Origin: Notamacropus eugenii
Taxonomy: Eukaryota > Chordata > Mammalia > Diprotodontia > Macropodidae
DNA: 64,000 bases
Direction: 5' to 3'
Assembly: GCF_028372415.1 (NCBI RefSeq)
Contig: NC_092875.1
Coordinates: 30,201,712 to 30,265,711, forward strand
Part shown: in pieces, positions 31,895 through 42,845 of the stretch
Layout: each line of letters opens with the position of its first letter
Numbering within the stretch: position 1 is the first letter of the stretch
Made by a program: the position numbers and the translations under genes
Notes under the pieces: generated by a model
Told to the model about the DNA's origin: nothing
Seen by the model: only the letters and a program-made list of their open reading frames with translations
Databases searched by the model: none

Positions 31895-32562
31895 AATTAT
31901 AACCCTAAAGCCATGAGTCAGCATTTTTTTTCACAGAAAAATACCAAAATTCTATTAAAAAATACTGGGATAAAGTTAAAAAGAACCCTCTTCCCACTAT
32001 TACCTGGCCTAATACTAGAAATATTATAAGAAATACTATAAATAATACAACACAACTTAAAGAGGAGACAAAATTATCTTTGCTTGCAAGTGACATGATG
32101 GTTTTGTTCAGAAATAGAGACTCAGTGGAAAAAAAATGAATGAAAACAATTAATAGATTTAAAAGGTAATCAAATACAAAATAAATCCACAAAAATCTCA
32201 ACTATACAAGTTAAAAACCAGGAGAAAAAGGATAGATTTCATTCACTAGAACTATGAAATATTTAAAATGTTTGGGCATTAATCTCAGAGGCATGCATGG
32301 AACTTATATAAATACTACTATAAATGTTCTTTACAGAAATAAAGGAAGACAAATACCTGGAGACATTCATTTTTCTTGGCTGTGCCAGAGTGATATAATA
32401 AAAATAATGATAGTACTTAAATTAATTATGGATTTAGTATCACATTAATTCAACTACCAAATGGTTACTTACTAGAGCCACAAAAAATAATTATAAAGTT
32501 CATTCAAAGGAAGGAAATGCTTAAAATTTCAAGGGAAATCATTAAAAAAGCAGGGAATTAAA
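31895..32562 (+). mobile_element. Old sense-strand L1, segment 2
   Basis: Continuation of the 29.4-kb L1 in ORF2 beyond the RT core ('caccctaaagcc'-type text near 31,905, 'gacaaaattatctttgcttg', 'agagactcagtggaaaaaa'). It covers the palm and thumb region. Confidence 0.75.
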
Positions 32563-32565
32563 GCA

Positions 32566-32835
32566 ACTTTTTTGTTGTTGTTGACTCATTTTCAGTTGTA
32601 TCCAACTCTTCATGACCCTATTTGAGGTTTTCTTGGCAAAGATTTTGAAATGATTTGCCACTCTAGCTCGTTTTACAGATGAGCAAACTAAGGAAAACAG
32701 GGATAAGTGACTTGCCCAGGGTCACACAGCTAGTAAGTTTCTGAGGCTGGATTTGAACTCAGAAAGATGATTTTTCCAGACTCCATGCCCAGAACTCTAT
32801 GCAGTATGGTGCCACTTACTGGCCACTAAAGGGAC
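32566..32835 (-). mobile_element. Mar1-type CORE-SINE, near full length
   Basis: Antisense: 'gttgtatccaactcttcatg', 'gacttgcccagggtcacaca', 'ggatttgaactcagaaagat', end 'ctatgcagtatggtgccac'. It is inserted in the L1. Confidence 0.92.
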
Positions 32836-32864
32836 TTTCTACTAACAGAACTCATACTCTATGA

Positions 32865-32970
32865 TAAACAGAGTAATAATCAAACTATTTGGAAATCACT
32901 AAGAAAACAACAGCAATAGAAAAAGTAGATCAATGGAAGAGATTTGACATACGAGATTCAAAAGGAAAAG
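32865..32970 (+). mobile_element. Old sense-strand L1, segment 3
   Basis: 'gagtaataatcaaactattt' to 'gatcaatggaagagatttga' matches the L1 ORF2 region where the Mar1 copy broke it. Confidence 0.6.
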
Positions 32971-32989
32971 AACACAGTTGTCCAGTGTT

Positions 32990-33220
32990 TGAAGCGCTGA
33001 AGAACATGAACTCCTGGGTGGAGGCATCCTGGGGTATCGCCAGGCATCTTGATCTTTGTCTTACCACTGGACTCCAAAGACTCTGGAGGAGAGAGTGAGG
33101 CTGGTGACTTTGTGCAGCTCTGCTTTACTCAGATCCAATTCACTCACAAGTCAAGACATCACCCTCATCATGTCATTGGTCCTTTCCGAGAAGGAAGGAT
33201 GAGCATCAACAATGAGGGAT
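32990..33220 (+). mobile_element. RTE-tailed SINE, 5'-truncated
   Basis: Shares the RTE-derived body of the 13,785 SINE ('aggcatcctggggtatcgcc', 'tggaggagagagtgaggctg', 'gaaggaaggatgagcatcaa'). The tRNA-like head is absent. Confidence 0.85.
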
Positions 33221-33307
33221 CTGTATGACAAAGAGAAGGACTTCCAGGGCAGGTGATGGGAGTCAAACCTATTTCTTATATGTGGGTCTCACTACTATGG
33301 TCTGTTT

Positions 33308-33572
33308 CTTCTTCTTCTCCTTCTCCTTCTTCTTCTTCTTCTCTTTATTCTTCTTCTTGCTCCTTCTTCTTCCTCTTCTCCTCTTCCTCCTCCTGCTCCT
33401 TCTTCTTTTTCTTCTTCCTCCTCCTCCTCTTCTTCTCCTCCTTCTTTTTCTCCTCCTCCTGCTCCTTTTTATTCTTCCTTCATCTTCTTCCTCTCCTCCT
33501 CCTCCTTCCTTTCCTTCTTCATCATCTCCTTTTCCTCTTTTTTTCCTCCTCCTCCTCCTCTTCCTCTTTGAG
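33308..33572 (+). repeat. (TTC/TCC)n polypyrimidine array
   Basis: About 265 bp nearly free of purines on this strand. The Leu/Phe/Ser/Pro-rich frames across it are artefacts. Mirror-repeat stretches could favour triplex (H-DNA) structure, an inference from composition. Confidence 0.95.
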
Positions 33573-33815
33573 AGTCTGAGGTTGTGGTCCTCTTGAACTT
33601 AGGATTTCTTAGAACAATGGGCAGAGCTGACAGAGTGTCTGCAATAAGTCTCACACCAAAATGGTGGACCTGGGGGTAAAGGGGACACTAGTCTGCCTCA
33701 GGAGCAGGGAATAAAATTGGAAACCAAGTAGTTCAAAACTACCATGCCAAAAAGTAATTGAGATCTGGAGTAGTTGCTGCACTACCAGCCTTTTGTCTAA
33801 AAAGACCTAGTCCAA
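33573..33815. other. Unclassified sequence between microsatellites
   Basis: A 240-bp block ('gagagtctgaggttgtggtc', 'gctgacagagtgtctgcaa') with no recognised family. Confidence 0.4.
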
Positions 33816-33943
33816 AGAAAAAGAGAGAAGGAAGGAAGGAAAGAAGGGAAGGAAGGAAAAAAGGAAGGAACAAAGAAAGAAAAACCAAGACATATAGGAA
33901 GAAAGAGAGGGAAGAAAGGAGGAAGGAAGAAGAAAACTTTATA
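33816..33943 (+). repeat. (GAAA/GGAA)n purine array
   Basis: aagg/gaaa words over about 125 bp, next to L1 segment 4. Confidence 0.95.
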
Positions 33944-33944
33944 T

Positions 33945-34440
33945 GAAAATAAATTTAGATCAACATCTGATATCTGTCAGATGCCATCATAAACTCCATA
34001 TAGATCTATATAAAAGGTAAAAGTAGAAGTATAAAAGTCACATTTTTTTTTTGAATAGGGAAGAATAGAAAGAGGAGCCTTTTACAAATTAGTGAGAGGT
34101 TAGATAACCAAACAAAACACAGAGACAAAAGAAAAAACAAAACAAAAGAGGTAATTTTGATTACATAAAATCAAAAGTTTTATTTGTACTACCAAAATCA
34201 ATGTAACTGGAATAAGAAAAGTGAGGAAAACTACTCTTTGCATCAAATAAGACATAGAAAGCTAACAAATTTGAGACCATGAGCTTTCCTTCCAATAGTT
34301 GCGATCAAAGTATATGAACACTTCTGAAAAACAAATTGTGACTAACCATGAAAAAAACATTCCAAATCACTAAAGCATAAATTAAAATAAAACCACCTAA
34401 GGGATTTTACCTCATCCCCAACAACTTGGCAACTATCACC
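33945..34440 (+). mobile_element. Old sense-strand L1, segment 4 (end of ORF2)
   Basis: 'atgccatcataaactccata', 'ggtaattttgattacataaa' and 'taaattaaaataaaaccacc' follow L1 order near the end of ORF2. It terminates before a 3'UTR is seen. Confidence 0.7.
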
Positions 34441-34936
34441 TGTTAGTGTGTCTGGGAACTCATTCATGAGGATCCTTTCTCTGCTGATGCAATTTGGGCA
34501 CCATCTACACTGGGTCATCCTGTGCTGCTCTATCCCATTACCTCATACCCTCTCACTACTCTTCACAAGAAGATCCACTGAACATTCTAGGGAGTCTTCT
34601 TCCTTTTCTTTTATATAGAGCATCCATTGGTTTTTCCCTTTTTCTTATTATGTGACCAGCATGCCTCTTTTTTTAATTCAGTGTCACTTTTCTCTGGAGA
34701 TTTTCTTTATACCATTTCTCCCATTTAATTCCTTAATTTTACTATGGCAAAATCTGCTTATGCTCCTATTGCCTCTTGAGTGATTCTCAATTTCAGTTCT
34801 ATGAATGTCCCACTGTCCATTTGTTTTATCTACACAAGATATGTGCATTGTTGGATGAGTTTTATGTGTAGTCCACACAACTGTAAATCATAGTCTAGAC
34901 AATTGCTATTCTTCATCCACTTGTTTCTTCCTCTAT
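34440..34936. other. Unclassified sequence flanking the long L1
   Basis: No repeat or gene signature recognised. Confidence 0.5.
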
Positions 34937-34947
34937 TAGACCAAATT
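34937..34947 (+). repeat. L1 target-site duplication, 3' side copy
   Basis: 'tagaccaaatt' lies next to the T-rich complement of the L1 tail (ccttttttcttaattaa) and is repeated exactly at 41,648-41,658 beyond the L1 5' end. Confidence 0.7.
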
Positions 34948-35300
34948 CCTTTTTTCTTAATTAATAAATTTATTTGCTTTCAGTTTTCTACAATCACTTC
35001 CATAAATCTTAGATTTTTTCCCCTTCCCTCTCCTCTCCCTCCCCGAGATGGCATGCAATGTTATATGGGATCTACACATACATTCTGACTAAATACATTT
35101 TCGCTTTAGTCATGTTGCATGGAAGAATTAAAATGAATGGAAGAAATCATGAGGAAAACCAAAACCAAACAAAACACAAGAGAAAATGGCTTACTTCATT
35201 CTTCAATCCAATTCCATAGTTTGTTCTCTGGATTGGATGGCATTTTGCCTCGAGTCCATTGGGAATTTTTAAGTCCTTGCATTGCAGCGAAGGGCTAAGT
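34948..35300 (-). other. L1 3'UTR and A-rich tail
   Basis: Contains the pyrimidine-rich 'ccttccctctcctctccctc' just inside the tail and 'gagatggcatgcaatgttat'. The same landmarks mark the 3' ends at 5.08 kb and 17.8 kb. The tail is short and mutated. Confidence 0.85.
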
Positions 35301-38300
35301 CTACCAGAAAAATTCCTCACACAATACGGTTGTTGCTGTGTACAAAGGTCTCCTGTTTTTGCTCCTTTCACTCAGCATCAGTTCATGTAAGTCTTTCCAG
35401 GGCTCTCTGAAGTCTTCCTGCTCATCATTTCTTATTACACAATAGTATTCCATTACATTCATATACCACAACTTGTTCAGCCAGCCATTCCTCAATGTAT
35501 GGGCATCCCCTTGATTTCCAGTTCTTAGTCACAACAAAGAGAGATGTTATAAATATTTTTGTACAAGTGGGACTCTTTCCCATTTCTTTGATCTCTTTGG
35601 GATATAGTACTAGAAGTAATATTGCTCAGTCAAAGGGTATGCACATTTTTGTAGCCCTTTGGGCATAGTTCCAAATTGTTATCCAGAATGGCTTGATCAG
35701 CTCACAGCTCCACCAATAATGAATTATTGTTCCAATTCTCCCACATCTTCTTCAGTATTTATCATCTTCCTGTTTTGTCATGTTAGCCAATCTGATAGGT
35801 GTGATGTGGTACCTCTGAGTTGTTTTGATTTGCATCTCTCTAATCAATAGTGATTAGAGTATTTTTTTTCATATGACTATCAATAGCTTTAATTTCTTCC
35901 TCTGAAAACTGCCTGTTCACATCTTTTGACCATTTGTCTATTGGGGAATGACTTGCATTCTTGTACATTTGACTCAGTTCTCTATATATTTTAGAAGTGA
36001 GGCCTTTATTGCAGACACTAGTTGCAAAAATTCTTTCCCAGTTTTCTGTTTCCCTCCTAATCTTGGTTGCATTGGGTTCATTTGTGCAAAAACTTTTCAA
36101 TTTAATGTAATCAAAATTATCCATTTCACACTTCATAATATTCTCTATCTCATTTCCTCAAAAATTTCTTCATTATTCATTAATTTGACAAATACACTAC
36201 TCCTTGCTTCCCTAATTTGTTTATAGTATCAATCTTTATACTTAGATCATGTGTCCATTTGGACTTTATTCTTGTGTATTGTGTCAGGCATTGGTCTATG
36301 CCCAGTTTCTGCCAGTTTCCCCAGCAGTTTTTATCAAACAGTGAGTTCTCATCCCAGAAGCTGAAGTCTTTGGGTTTATCAAACAGTAGATTGCTATATT
36401 CATTGACTATTATGTCTTGAGTACCTAACCTATTCCACTAGTCTACCCCTCTATTTCTTAGTGGTTTTGATGATTGCTGCTTTATAATACAATTTGAGAT
36501 CTGGTAGGGCTATGCCACCTTGCCTAGTGTTTCTTTTCATTAGTTCCCTTGATATTCTGAACCTTTTGTTCTTCCAGATGAATTTTGATATTATTTTTTC
36601 TAGCTCTAGAAAATAATTATCTGGCAGTTTGATTGGTATGGCACTGAATAAGTAAATTAATTTAGGTAGAATTGTCATTTTTATTATATTAGCTCAATCT
36701 ACCCAAGGGGAGCTGATTTTTTTCCACTTACTTAGATCTGTCTTTATTTGTGCAAAAAGTATTTTGTAATTATGTTCATATAGTCCCTGAGTTTATTTTG
36801 TCAGGTAGACTACCAGATATTTTATAGTGTCGTCCTTAGCTTTAAATGGGATTTCTTTTTCTATGTCTTGCTGTTGGACTTTGTTAGTAACATATAGAAA
36901 TGTTGCTGATTTATGTGGATTTATTTTGTAACTTGCAACTTTGCCAAAGTTGTTTATTATTTCAAGTAGTTTTTTACTTGATTCTCTGGGATTCTCTAAG
37001 GAAATCATCACATCTTCTGCAAAAGAGTGATAACTTAGTTTCTTCTTTGCCTATTCAAATTCCTTCATTTTCTTTTTCTTCTCTTATTGCTAAAGCTAAC
37101 ATTTCTAGTACCATATTGAATAACAGTGGTGATAATGGACATCCTTGATCTTACTAGAAATACATTTAGCTTATCCCCATTACAAATAATGGTTGCTGAT
37201 GATTTTAGGTAGATACTGCTTATTATTTTACGGAAGGCTCCATTTATTCCTAAATGTTTTCCTAAATTTCTAAACATTCCTAAATGTTCCTTAGAAGTGT
37301 TTTTAATAGGAATGGGTGTTGTATTTTGTCAAAAGCTTTTCTTGCATCTATTGAGATAATCATATGGTTTCTGTTAGTTTTGTTGTTGACATAAGCAATA
37401 ATGCTGATAGTTTTCCTAATACTGAACCAGTGCTGCATTCCCAGTATAAACCTTATGTGAACATAATGTATTATTCTTATGAAAAGTTTCTGGGTTCTTT
37501 TTACTAATATCTTATTTAAAATTTTTGCATCTATATTCATTAGAGAAATTGGTCTGTAATTTTCTTTCTCTGTTTTGGCTCTTCCTGGTTTAGGTATCAG
37601 AACCATATTTGTATTATAAAAAGAATTTGGTAGAACTACACCATTTTTGCCAAATAGTCTATATAGTATTGAAATTAACGGTTCTTTAAATGTTTGATAG
37701 AATTCACTTGTAAATCCACCTGGCCCTGTAGATTTTCTCCTAGGGAGTTCATTTTCTTTTTCTGAGATGGAGTTATTTAAGTATTCAGTTTCCTCTTTTT
37801 TTAATCTGGGCAATTTATAATTTTTAAAATATTCATCCATCTCACTTAGACTGTCAAATTTACAGGCATACAGTTGGGCAAAGTAATTTCTAATTATTGT
37901 TTCAGTTTCCTCCTCATTGGAGGTGAGTTTGCCCTTTCCATTTTTGATATTGGTAATTTGGTTTTTTTCTTTCTTTTTGTAAATCAAATTGACCAAAGGT
38001 TTATCAATTTTATTGTCTTTTTCATAAAACCAACTCTTAGCTTTATTTATTAGTTGAACAGATTTTTAAATTTCAATTTTATTAATCTCTTCTTTGGTTT
38101 TCAGTATTTCTAATTTGGTTTTTACTTGGGAATTTTCAATTTATACCTTTTCTGTCTTTTTCAGCTGCATGCCCAATTCATTGATCTCCTCTTTCTCTAT
38201 TTTATTCATGTAGGTGTTCAAAGATATAAAACTTCCCCTAAGAACTGCTTTTGCAGTATCTCATAAGATTTGGTAGGTTGTCTCATTATTCTCATTCTCT

Positions 38301-39115
38301 TGAATGAAGTTGTTGATTGTTTCTATGATTTGTTGTTTAACTCACTCATTCTTTAGGATTAGGTTATTTAGTTTCCAATTAATTTTTGATCTATCTTTCC
38401 ATGACCTTTTATTACATATAATTTTTATTGCATTATGATCTGAGAAGGATGTATTGATTATCTCTGCCTTTCTGCACTGGATCATGAGGTTTTTATGCCC
38501 TAGTACATGGTCAGTTTTTGTATATGTGTCATGTACCACTGAGAAAAAGGTATATTCCTTTCTATCCCCATTCAATTTTCTCCAGAGATCTATCATATCT
38601 ACCTTTTCCAGAGTTTTATTTACCTCCTTAACTTCTTACTTGTTTATTTTGAGGTTAGATTTATCAAGTTTAGCGAGGGGGAGGCTGAGGTCCCCCAGTA
38701 GTATAGTTTTGCTGTCTATTTCTTCCTGTAACTTCCTTAACTTCTCCTCTAAGACTTTGAATGCTACACCACATGGAACATATATGTTTAGTAATGATAT
38801 TGCTTCATTGTTTATGTTGTCTTTTAGCGGGATATAGTTTCCTTCCTTATCTCTTTTGATTAGATCTATTTCTGCTTTTGTTTTTTCTGAGATTAGGATT
38901 GCTACTGTTGCTCTTTTTACTACAGCTGAAGCGTGATATATTCTGTTCCAATCTTTTACCTTTACTCTGTGTGTATCCCCCTTTTTCAAATGTACTTCTT
39001 GTAAACAATGTATTGTTGGATTATGGTTTTTAGTCCATTTTGCTATCCATCTCTTTTTTATGGGAGAGTTCATCCCATTCACATTCACAATTATGATTAC
39101 TATCTGTGTCTTTCC
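35301..39115 (-). pseudogene. L1 ORF2 pseudogene (endonuclease and reverse transcriptase)
   Basis: ORF2 makes the endonuclease/reverse transcriptase that nicks target DNA and copies L1 RNA. Endonuclease domain: 38,342-39,088 (N-x-NGMNSPIKK start, HCLQEVHL, and later SDHNAIK). RT: 36,451-37,996, with [32 protein letters not shown] and motif [13 protein letters not shown]. The motif C box near 37,010 reads F-A-E-D rather than F-A-D-D. C-terminal region: 35,840-36,136 (IKLKSFC...WERIFAT) and 35,301-35,495. At least six frame breaks separate these pieces. Confidence 0.92.
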
Positions 39116-39620
39116 CTCTATCCTCTTAACCCCCCATTTGTGCTTTTAATTCTCCTTTCTCCTTCACAATAGAGTTTTAATTTTTGACTACTGCCTTCCT
39201 CAGTCTTCCCTCCCTTCTTTCAATCCCCCTCCTTTCAGTCCCCCTCATATTTACTCCCCTTTTCCCTTACTATTTCTTCCCTCCCTTTTACCCTCTCCTC
39301 CCTTTTCTTTCTCCTTTCACCTCTTACTACCTGTAGAGCTGGTTAGAGTTCTATACTTTTATTGTTTTCTCCTTGAACTAAATCAAATGAGAGTAAATCT
39401 CAAACAGTGCTCATCTCCCTCCCTTCTTTCCCTCTACTGTAATATGTCTTCGTGCCTCTTCCTGTGATGTAATTTTCCATTTCTGCCTCCTCTTTTTCAT
39501 GTCTCATTACAATCCCTTTGCACACTGAAATCATATTTTTTAACACCACACAATTTAATTTATACCCACTCCCTCTATCTATGTATATCCTTTTAAAATA
39601 TCATAATAAATATAAAATTC
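39115..39620 (-). other. L1 inter-ORF spacer
   Basis: About 500 bp of purine-rich (on the element strand) non-coding sequence between ORF1 and ORF2. The comparable human L1 spacer is only tens of bases. A long spacer was also suspected in the 52-kb L1 remnant. Confidence 0.6.
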
Positions 39621-40807
39621 TCAAGATAAACAAATATCATCTTCCCTTACAGGGAAGTAAACAGTTTGTCCATATTGAATAACAAGCTTTTTTTCTCCCT
39701 GTTTCCAATTTTGTGCCTCTCTTGAGACTGGTGTTTGAAGACCAAATTTTCTATTGAGTTCTGGCCTTTTCATCAGGAAGTTCTGGAAATCCCTTATTTC
39801 ATTGAATGTCCATCTCCTTGCATGAAATATTATGCTTAATTTTGCTAGGTAATTGATCCTTGGTTGTAGTCCCAGATCCTTTGCCTTACAGAATATCGTA
39901 TTCTAATCTCTCCAATCTTTTAATGTAGAAGCTACAAGGCCCTATGTGATCCTGACTGTAGTTACTCAATATTTGAATTGCTTCTTTCTGGTTGCTTGCA
40001 GTATTTCCTCCTTCACTTGATAATTGTGGAATTTGGCAACAATATTCATTGGTGTTTTCAGTTCAGGATCCTTTTCAGGAGGTGATCAGTGGATTCTTTT
40101 GATGACTATTTTGCCCTCTGGATCTAGGAACTCTGGATAGTTTTCCTTGATGATGTCTTGGGAGATTTTGTCCAGGCTCTTTTTTTATCATTACTTTCTA
40201 GTAGACCAATAATTCTTAGATTTTCTCTCCTGAATCTATTTTCCAGGTCAATTGTTTTTCCAATGAGATGTTTTACATTTTCTTCTACTTTTTATTCTTT
40301 ATATTCTGTTTGACTGATTTTTGATGTCTTACAGAGTAATTAACATCTTCTTGCCCAATTCTAATTTTTAATAGATTGTTTTCTTCATTTTCTTTTGCAT
40401 TGCATTTTCTTTTCTATCTGTCCAATTGTTCCTTTTAAGGAGTTATTTTCTCTAGTCAGTTTTTGTACTTCCTTTTCCATTTGTCCAATTTTCCCAGTTA
40501 GGTTTTGTGCTTCCTTTTCCATTTGTTCAATTTTCCTTTTAAATTCTTCCTTGATTTCTTCATTCATATTTTTAAAGTCATTGGCCAGTTTTTCTTTTAC
40601 TTCTCTAATCTGACTTTTAAGATCCTTCTTGAACTCTTCCAAGAATGCTCTTTGGGCTTGAGACCAGTTTATATTCCCTTCTGAAGTTTCAGATGTGAGT
40701 ACAGTCTCAATGCTGATCTCTTTGGTATTCATGCTTTGGTCCTTGTCCCCATAGAAAGATTCTATGGTCTTTTCTTTTCTGGTTTGCTTCTTGCTCATTA
40801 CGATCAC
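39621..40807 (-). pseudogene. L1 ORF1 pseudogene (RNA-binding protein)
   Basis: ORF1 encodes the trimeric RNA chaperone of the L1 particle. The start at 40,807 (MSKKQTRKEKTIESF) opens a 140-codon frame with an evident coiled coil: heptads with repeated IGQMEKE-x-Q-x-LT blocks near residues 95-135. After a frameshift, the RRM/C-terminal part follows (TPMNIVAKFHNYQVKEE-LQA near 40,030, and PRINYLAKLS...RDFQNFLMKRPELNRKF to about 39,740). Internal stops disable it. Confidence 0.88.
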
Positions 40808-41647
40808 CCTTTACCTGACTTTTAAAGTGGGTCTCTGCTTCTGGGGCACAGGAAGCTCTGTTCCATGGTTCTTGTGCTTAGAACTTAAGGCTTTGTGTAT
40901 TGTGGTCTCTGGTTCTTTCATCTAGAAGCTAAAATGCTGCAGCTTACCTGATGCTGAGCTGGCTGGTGTGCCAAAGCAGAGGCCAAGTGAAATCTTTCTG
41001 AGTTTCCCCGAAGTTACCCTGGAGCTAGCTCATTAAGTGTGAGGGAGGGGTGTTCTGGATGCAAGAGGTCTCCTCTCCTAAGTTAAAGCATAGGTATGCT
41101 CAATGGTTGGTGAACCCTGTCAGCACTAGTGTCTTTCCAATTCCCCTGGCTGTGCTGAGGCACTCCTGGGGTTCTGGTGTTGGCACTTACAGGCTCCACC
41201 CCTCTGGGGCTCAGGATCTCCTCTCAGTTCCCTCAGGTGGGGCTGTCTGGAACAGCTCTGGTCGTGCACCAATCTCCTTCAGCCACAGTAAGAGGGACCC
41301 CACTTTGCAATTTTTCTAGCCTCATAGCCTATGAGACTGTTTATTCCTTCAGCTAATCCCACCATTCCAGAACTTTTCCTGGGGAAATATTCTATGGGTT
41401 TTTCAAGGTCAACAAGAGGAGGGGTAGAGCATTTACAGATCACTCTGCTATCTTGGCTCCCAGAAGTTCAAATAGATTCCTTACAAACATTTAATCTGCA
41501 GGCTGATAGTCTCAGAAGTGACTGCTGCTGTTACCTGGGGTTCTGTGCTTCTCTCTTACTTAGCTCTACTGGACTACTGTCCTGGACTGATATGTCTGAG
41601 AATCTGCAGTGCTGCTGCTGTTTCAGACTACCCAGGACTTCCTGCTC
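40808..41647 (-). promoter_or_regulatory. L1 5'UTR / internal promoter region
   Basis: 840 bp upstream of ORF1. Near 41,452-41,463 the element strand reads 'gggagccaagatagcagagt', the landmark of marsupial L1 5' ends with a YY1-like 'caagat-gc' core (here gatagc, one base off gatggc). About 185 bp more lie upstream before the duplication, which may be additional 5'UTR or a transduced/extended promoter unit. Confidence 0.65.
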
Positions 41648-41658
41648 TAGACCAAATT
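41648..41658 (+). repeat. L1 target-site duplication, 5' side copy
   Basis: Exact repeat of 'tagaccaaatt' at 34,937-34,947. Confidence 0.7.
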
Positions 41659-41764
41659 ATTTTGAGTGATTGTTGTTTCCTCTAGGAGACTCTGCAAGTT
41701 TGGCAGAGATTGGTGCATTTAGCACAATTTCATTCAGAGGTTAGAGGATTAACTGGAGAATGTC

Positions 41765-42025
41765 ACCATCTATTGTTGTTATTGTTTAGTTGTTTTTGAC
41801 TCTCTGTGACCCTCTTTGTGGTTTTCTTGTATTGGGATAATTTTCCATTTCCATCTACAGCTCATTTGCAGATGAGAAAACTGAGGCAAACAGGGTCAAG
41901 TGATTTACCCAAGAGCACACAACTCTTAAATGTCTGAAGCCAGATTTGAACTCATAACAATGAATCTTCCTGACTTCAGGACCAGCACTCTAGTCACTGT
42001 GCCACCTTGCTGTCTTCTTACCATC
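41765..42025 (-). mobile_element. Mar1-type CORE-SINE, near full length
   Basis: Antisense: 'gttgttattgtttagttgtt', 'ttttgactctctgtgaccct', 'gaaaactgaggcaaacaggg', end 'ctagtcactgtgccacctt'. Confidence 0.92.
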
Positions 42026-42114
42026 TGTTAGGCATCCCTATTCAATTTGGACTATCTGGAGAAGAGAGTTTCTCCAGCTGTTTATGCCTCCCTCTAAATT
42101 GGATCTCCTCTATG

Positions 42115-42121
42115 AAAGATG

Positions 42122-42166
<45 letters not shown>

Positions 42167-42247
42167 GTAGATAGATAGATGGATGGATGGATGGATGGAT
42201 GGATGGATAGATAGACAGACAGACAAACAGATAGACAGACAGATGAC

Positions 42248-42285
<38 letters not shown>

Positions 42286-42470
42286 GTAGATAGATAGATA
42301 GATAGATAGATGGACGGGTGGACGGACAGATGGATGGAGGGACGGACGGACGGACGGACGGACGGATGGATGGATGGATGGATAGATGGATGGGTGGATG
42401 GGTAGATGGATGGGTGGATGGATGGATAGATGGATTGATGGATAGATGGATAGATAGATAGATAGATATA
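42115..42470 (+). repeat. Compound GATA/GATG/GACG tetranucleotide array
   Basis: About 355 bp of tetranucleotides in blocks: gata, gatg, gaca, gata again, then gacg (about 42,340-42,366, CpG-bearing), gatg/gtgg and finally gata. The Ile/Tyr/Ser/Pro/His-rich 126-141-codon frames on the minus strand are periodic artefacts. Confidence 0.97.
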
Positions 42471-42845
42471 GCATTTATGAAGTACTCACTATGTGCAGGT
42501 ACTATATTATGCACTGAGAATACAAATGTTAACAAAAGAGAGAAGCTTACATTTTAATATGGGCAGACAACATTTAAAAGAAAACTGACAAGTGAGGGAG
42601 GTTGAAGAGGAGGTGCTATCTGCACAAAGAGAAGGTTTTGAAATCTGAAGAGTTAGGAGTTGAGCTGGAGCTGATGTGAGCACAGCTGGCCTGGGTGGTG
42701 CTTCAATGGAGTTTCCAATAAGAAACTCACCAGTAATAAAAGGGGGCTGCATGGACAGAGGCATCACCGAATGAGAGAAGGCATTTGGGGTAGAGGTAGT
42801 AGAATCTGGAAAGTTAGGAGCAGATAGTGGCAAAGACCTTCAGTG
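42470..42845 (-). mobile_element. LINE2 fragment
   Basis: Antisense L2 3' end 'actcactatgtgcaggtact' followed by L2 body-like text ('gaggaggtgctatctgcac', 'tttggggtagaggtagtag'). Confidence 0.6.

Larger units (their letters stand above)
34948..41647 (-). mobile_element. Near full-length L1 retrotransposon, inactive
   Basis: A 6.7-kb antisense L1 with all parts in order: tail and 3'UTR (34,948-35,300), ORF2 (35,301 to about 39,115), spacer (about 39,115-39,620), ORF1 (39,621-40,807) and 5'UTR (40,808-41,647). It is bounded by an exact 11-bp duplication. Both ORFs are broken by frameshifts and stops, so it cannot move by itself. It is younger than the other L1 pieces in the window, whose order it shares. 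Confidence 0.93.

Noticed and set aside
33225..33654. Leu/Phe/Ser/Pro-rich frames up to 123 codons
   Set aside because: Products of the polypyrimidine array at 33,308-33,572.
37280..37996. 238-codon frame as a host gene
   Set aside because: Its motifs are those of L1 ORF2 reverse transcriptase, and it lies in frame order within the L1 at 34.9-41.6 kb.
42094..42535. 126-141-codon minus frames rich in Ile/Tyr/Ser/His/Pro
   Set aside because: They are direct translations of the GATA-type tetranucleotide array in overlapping registers.
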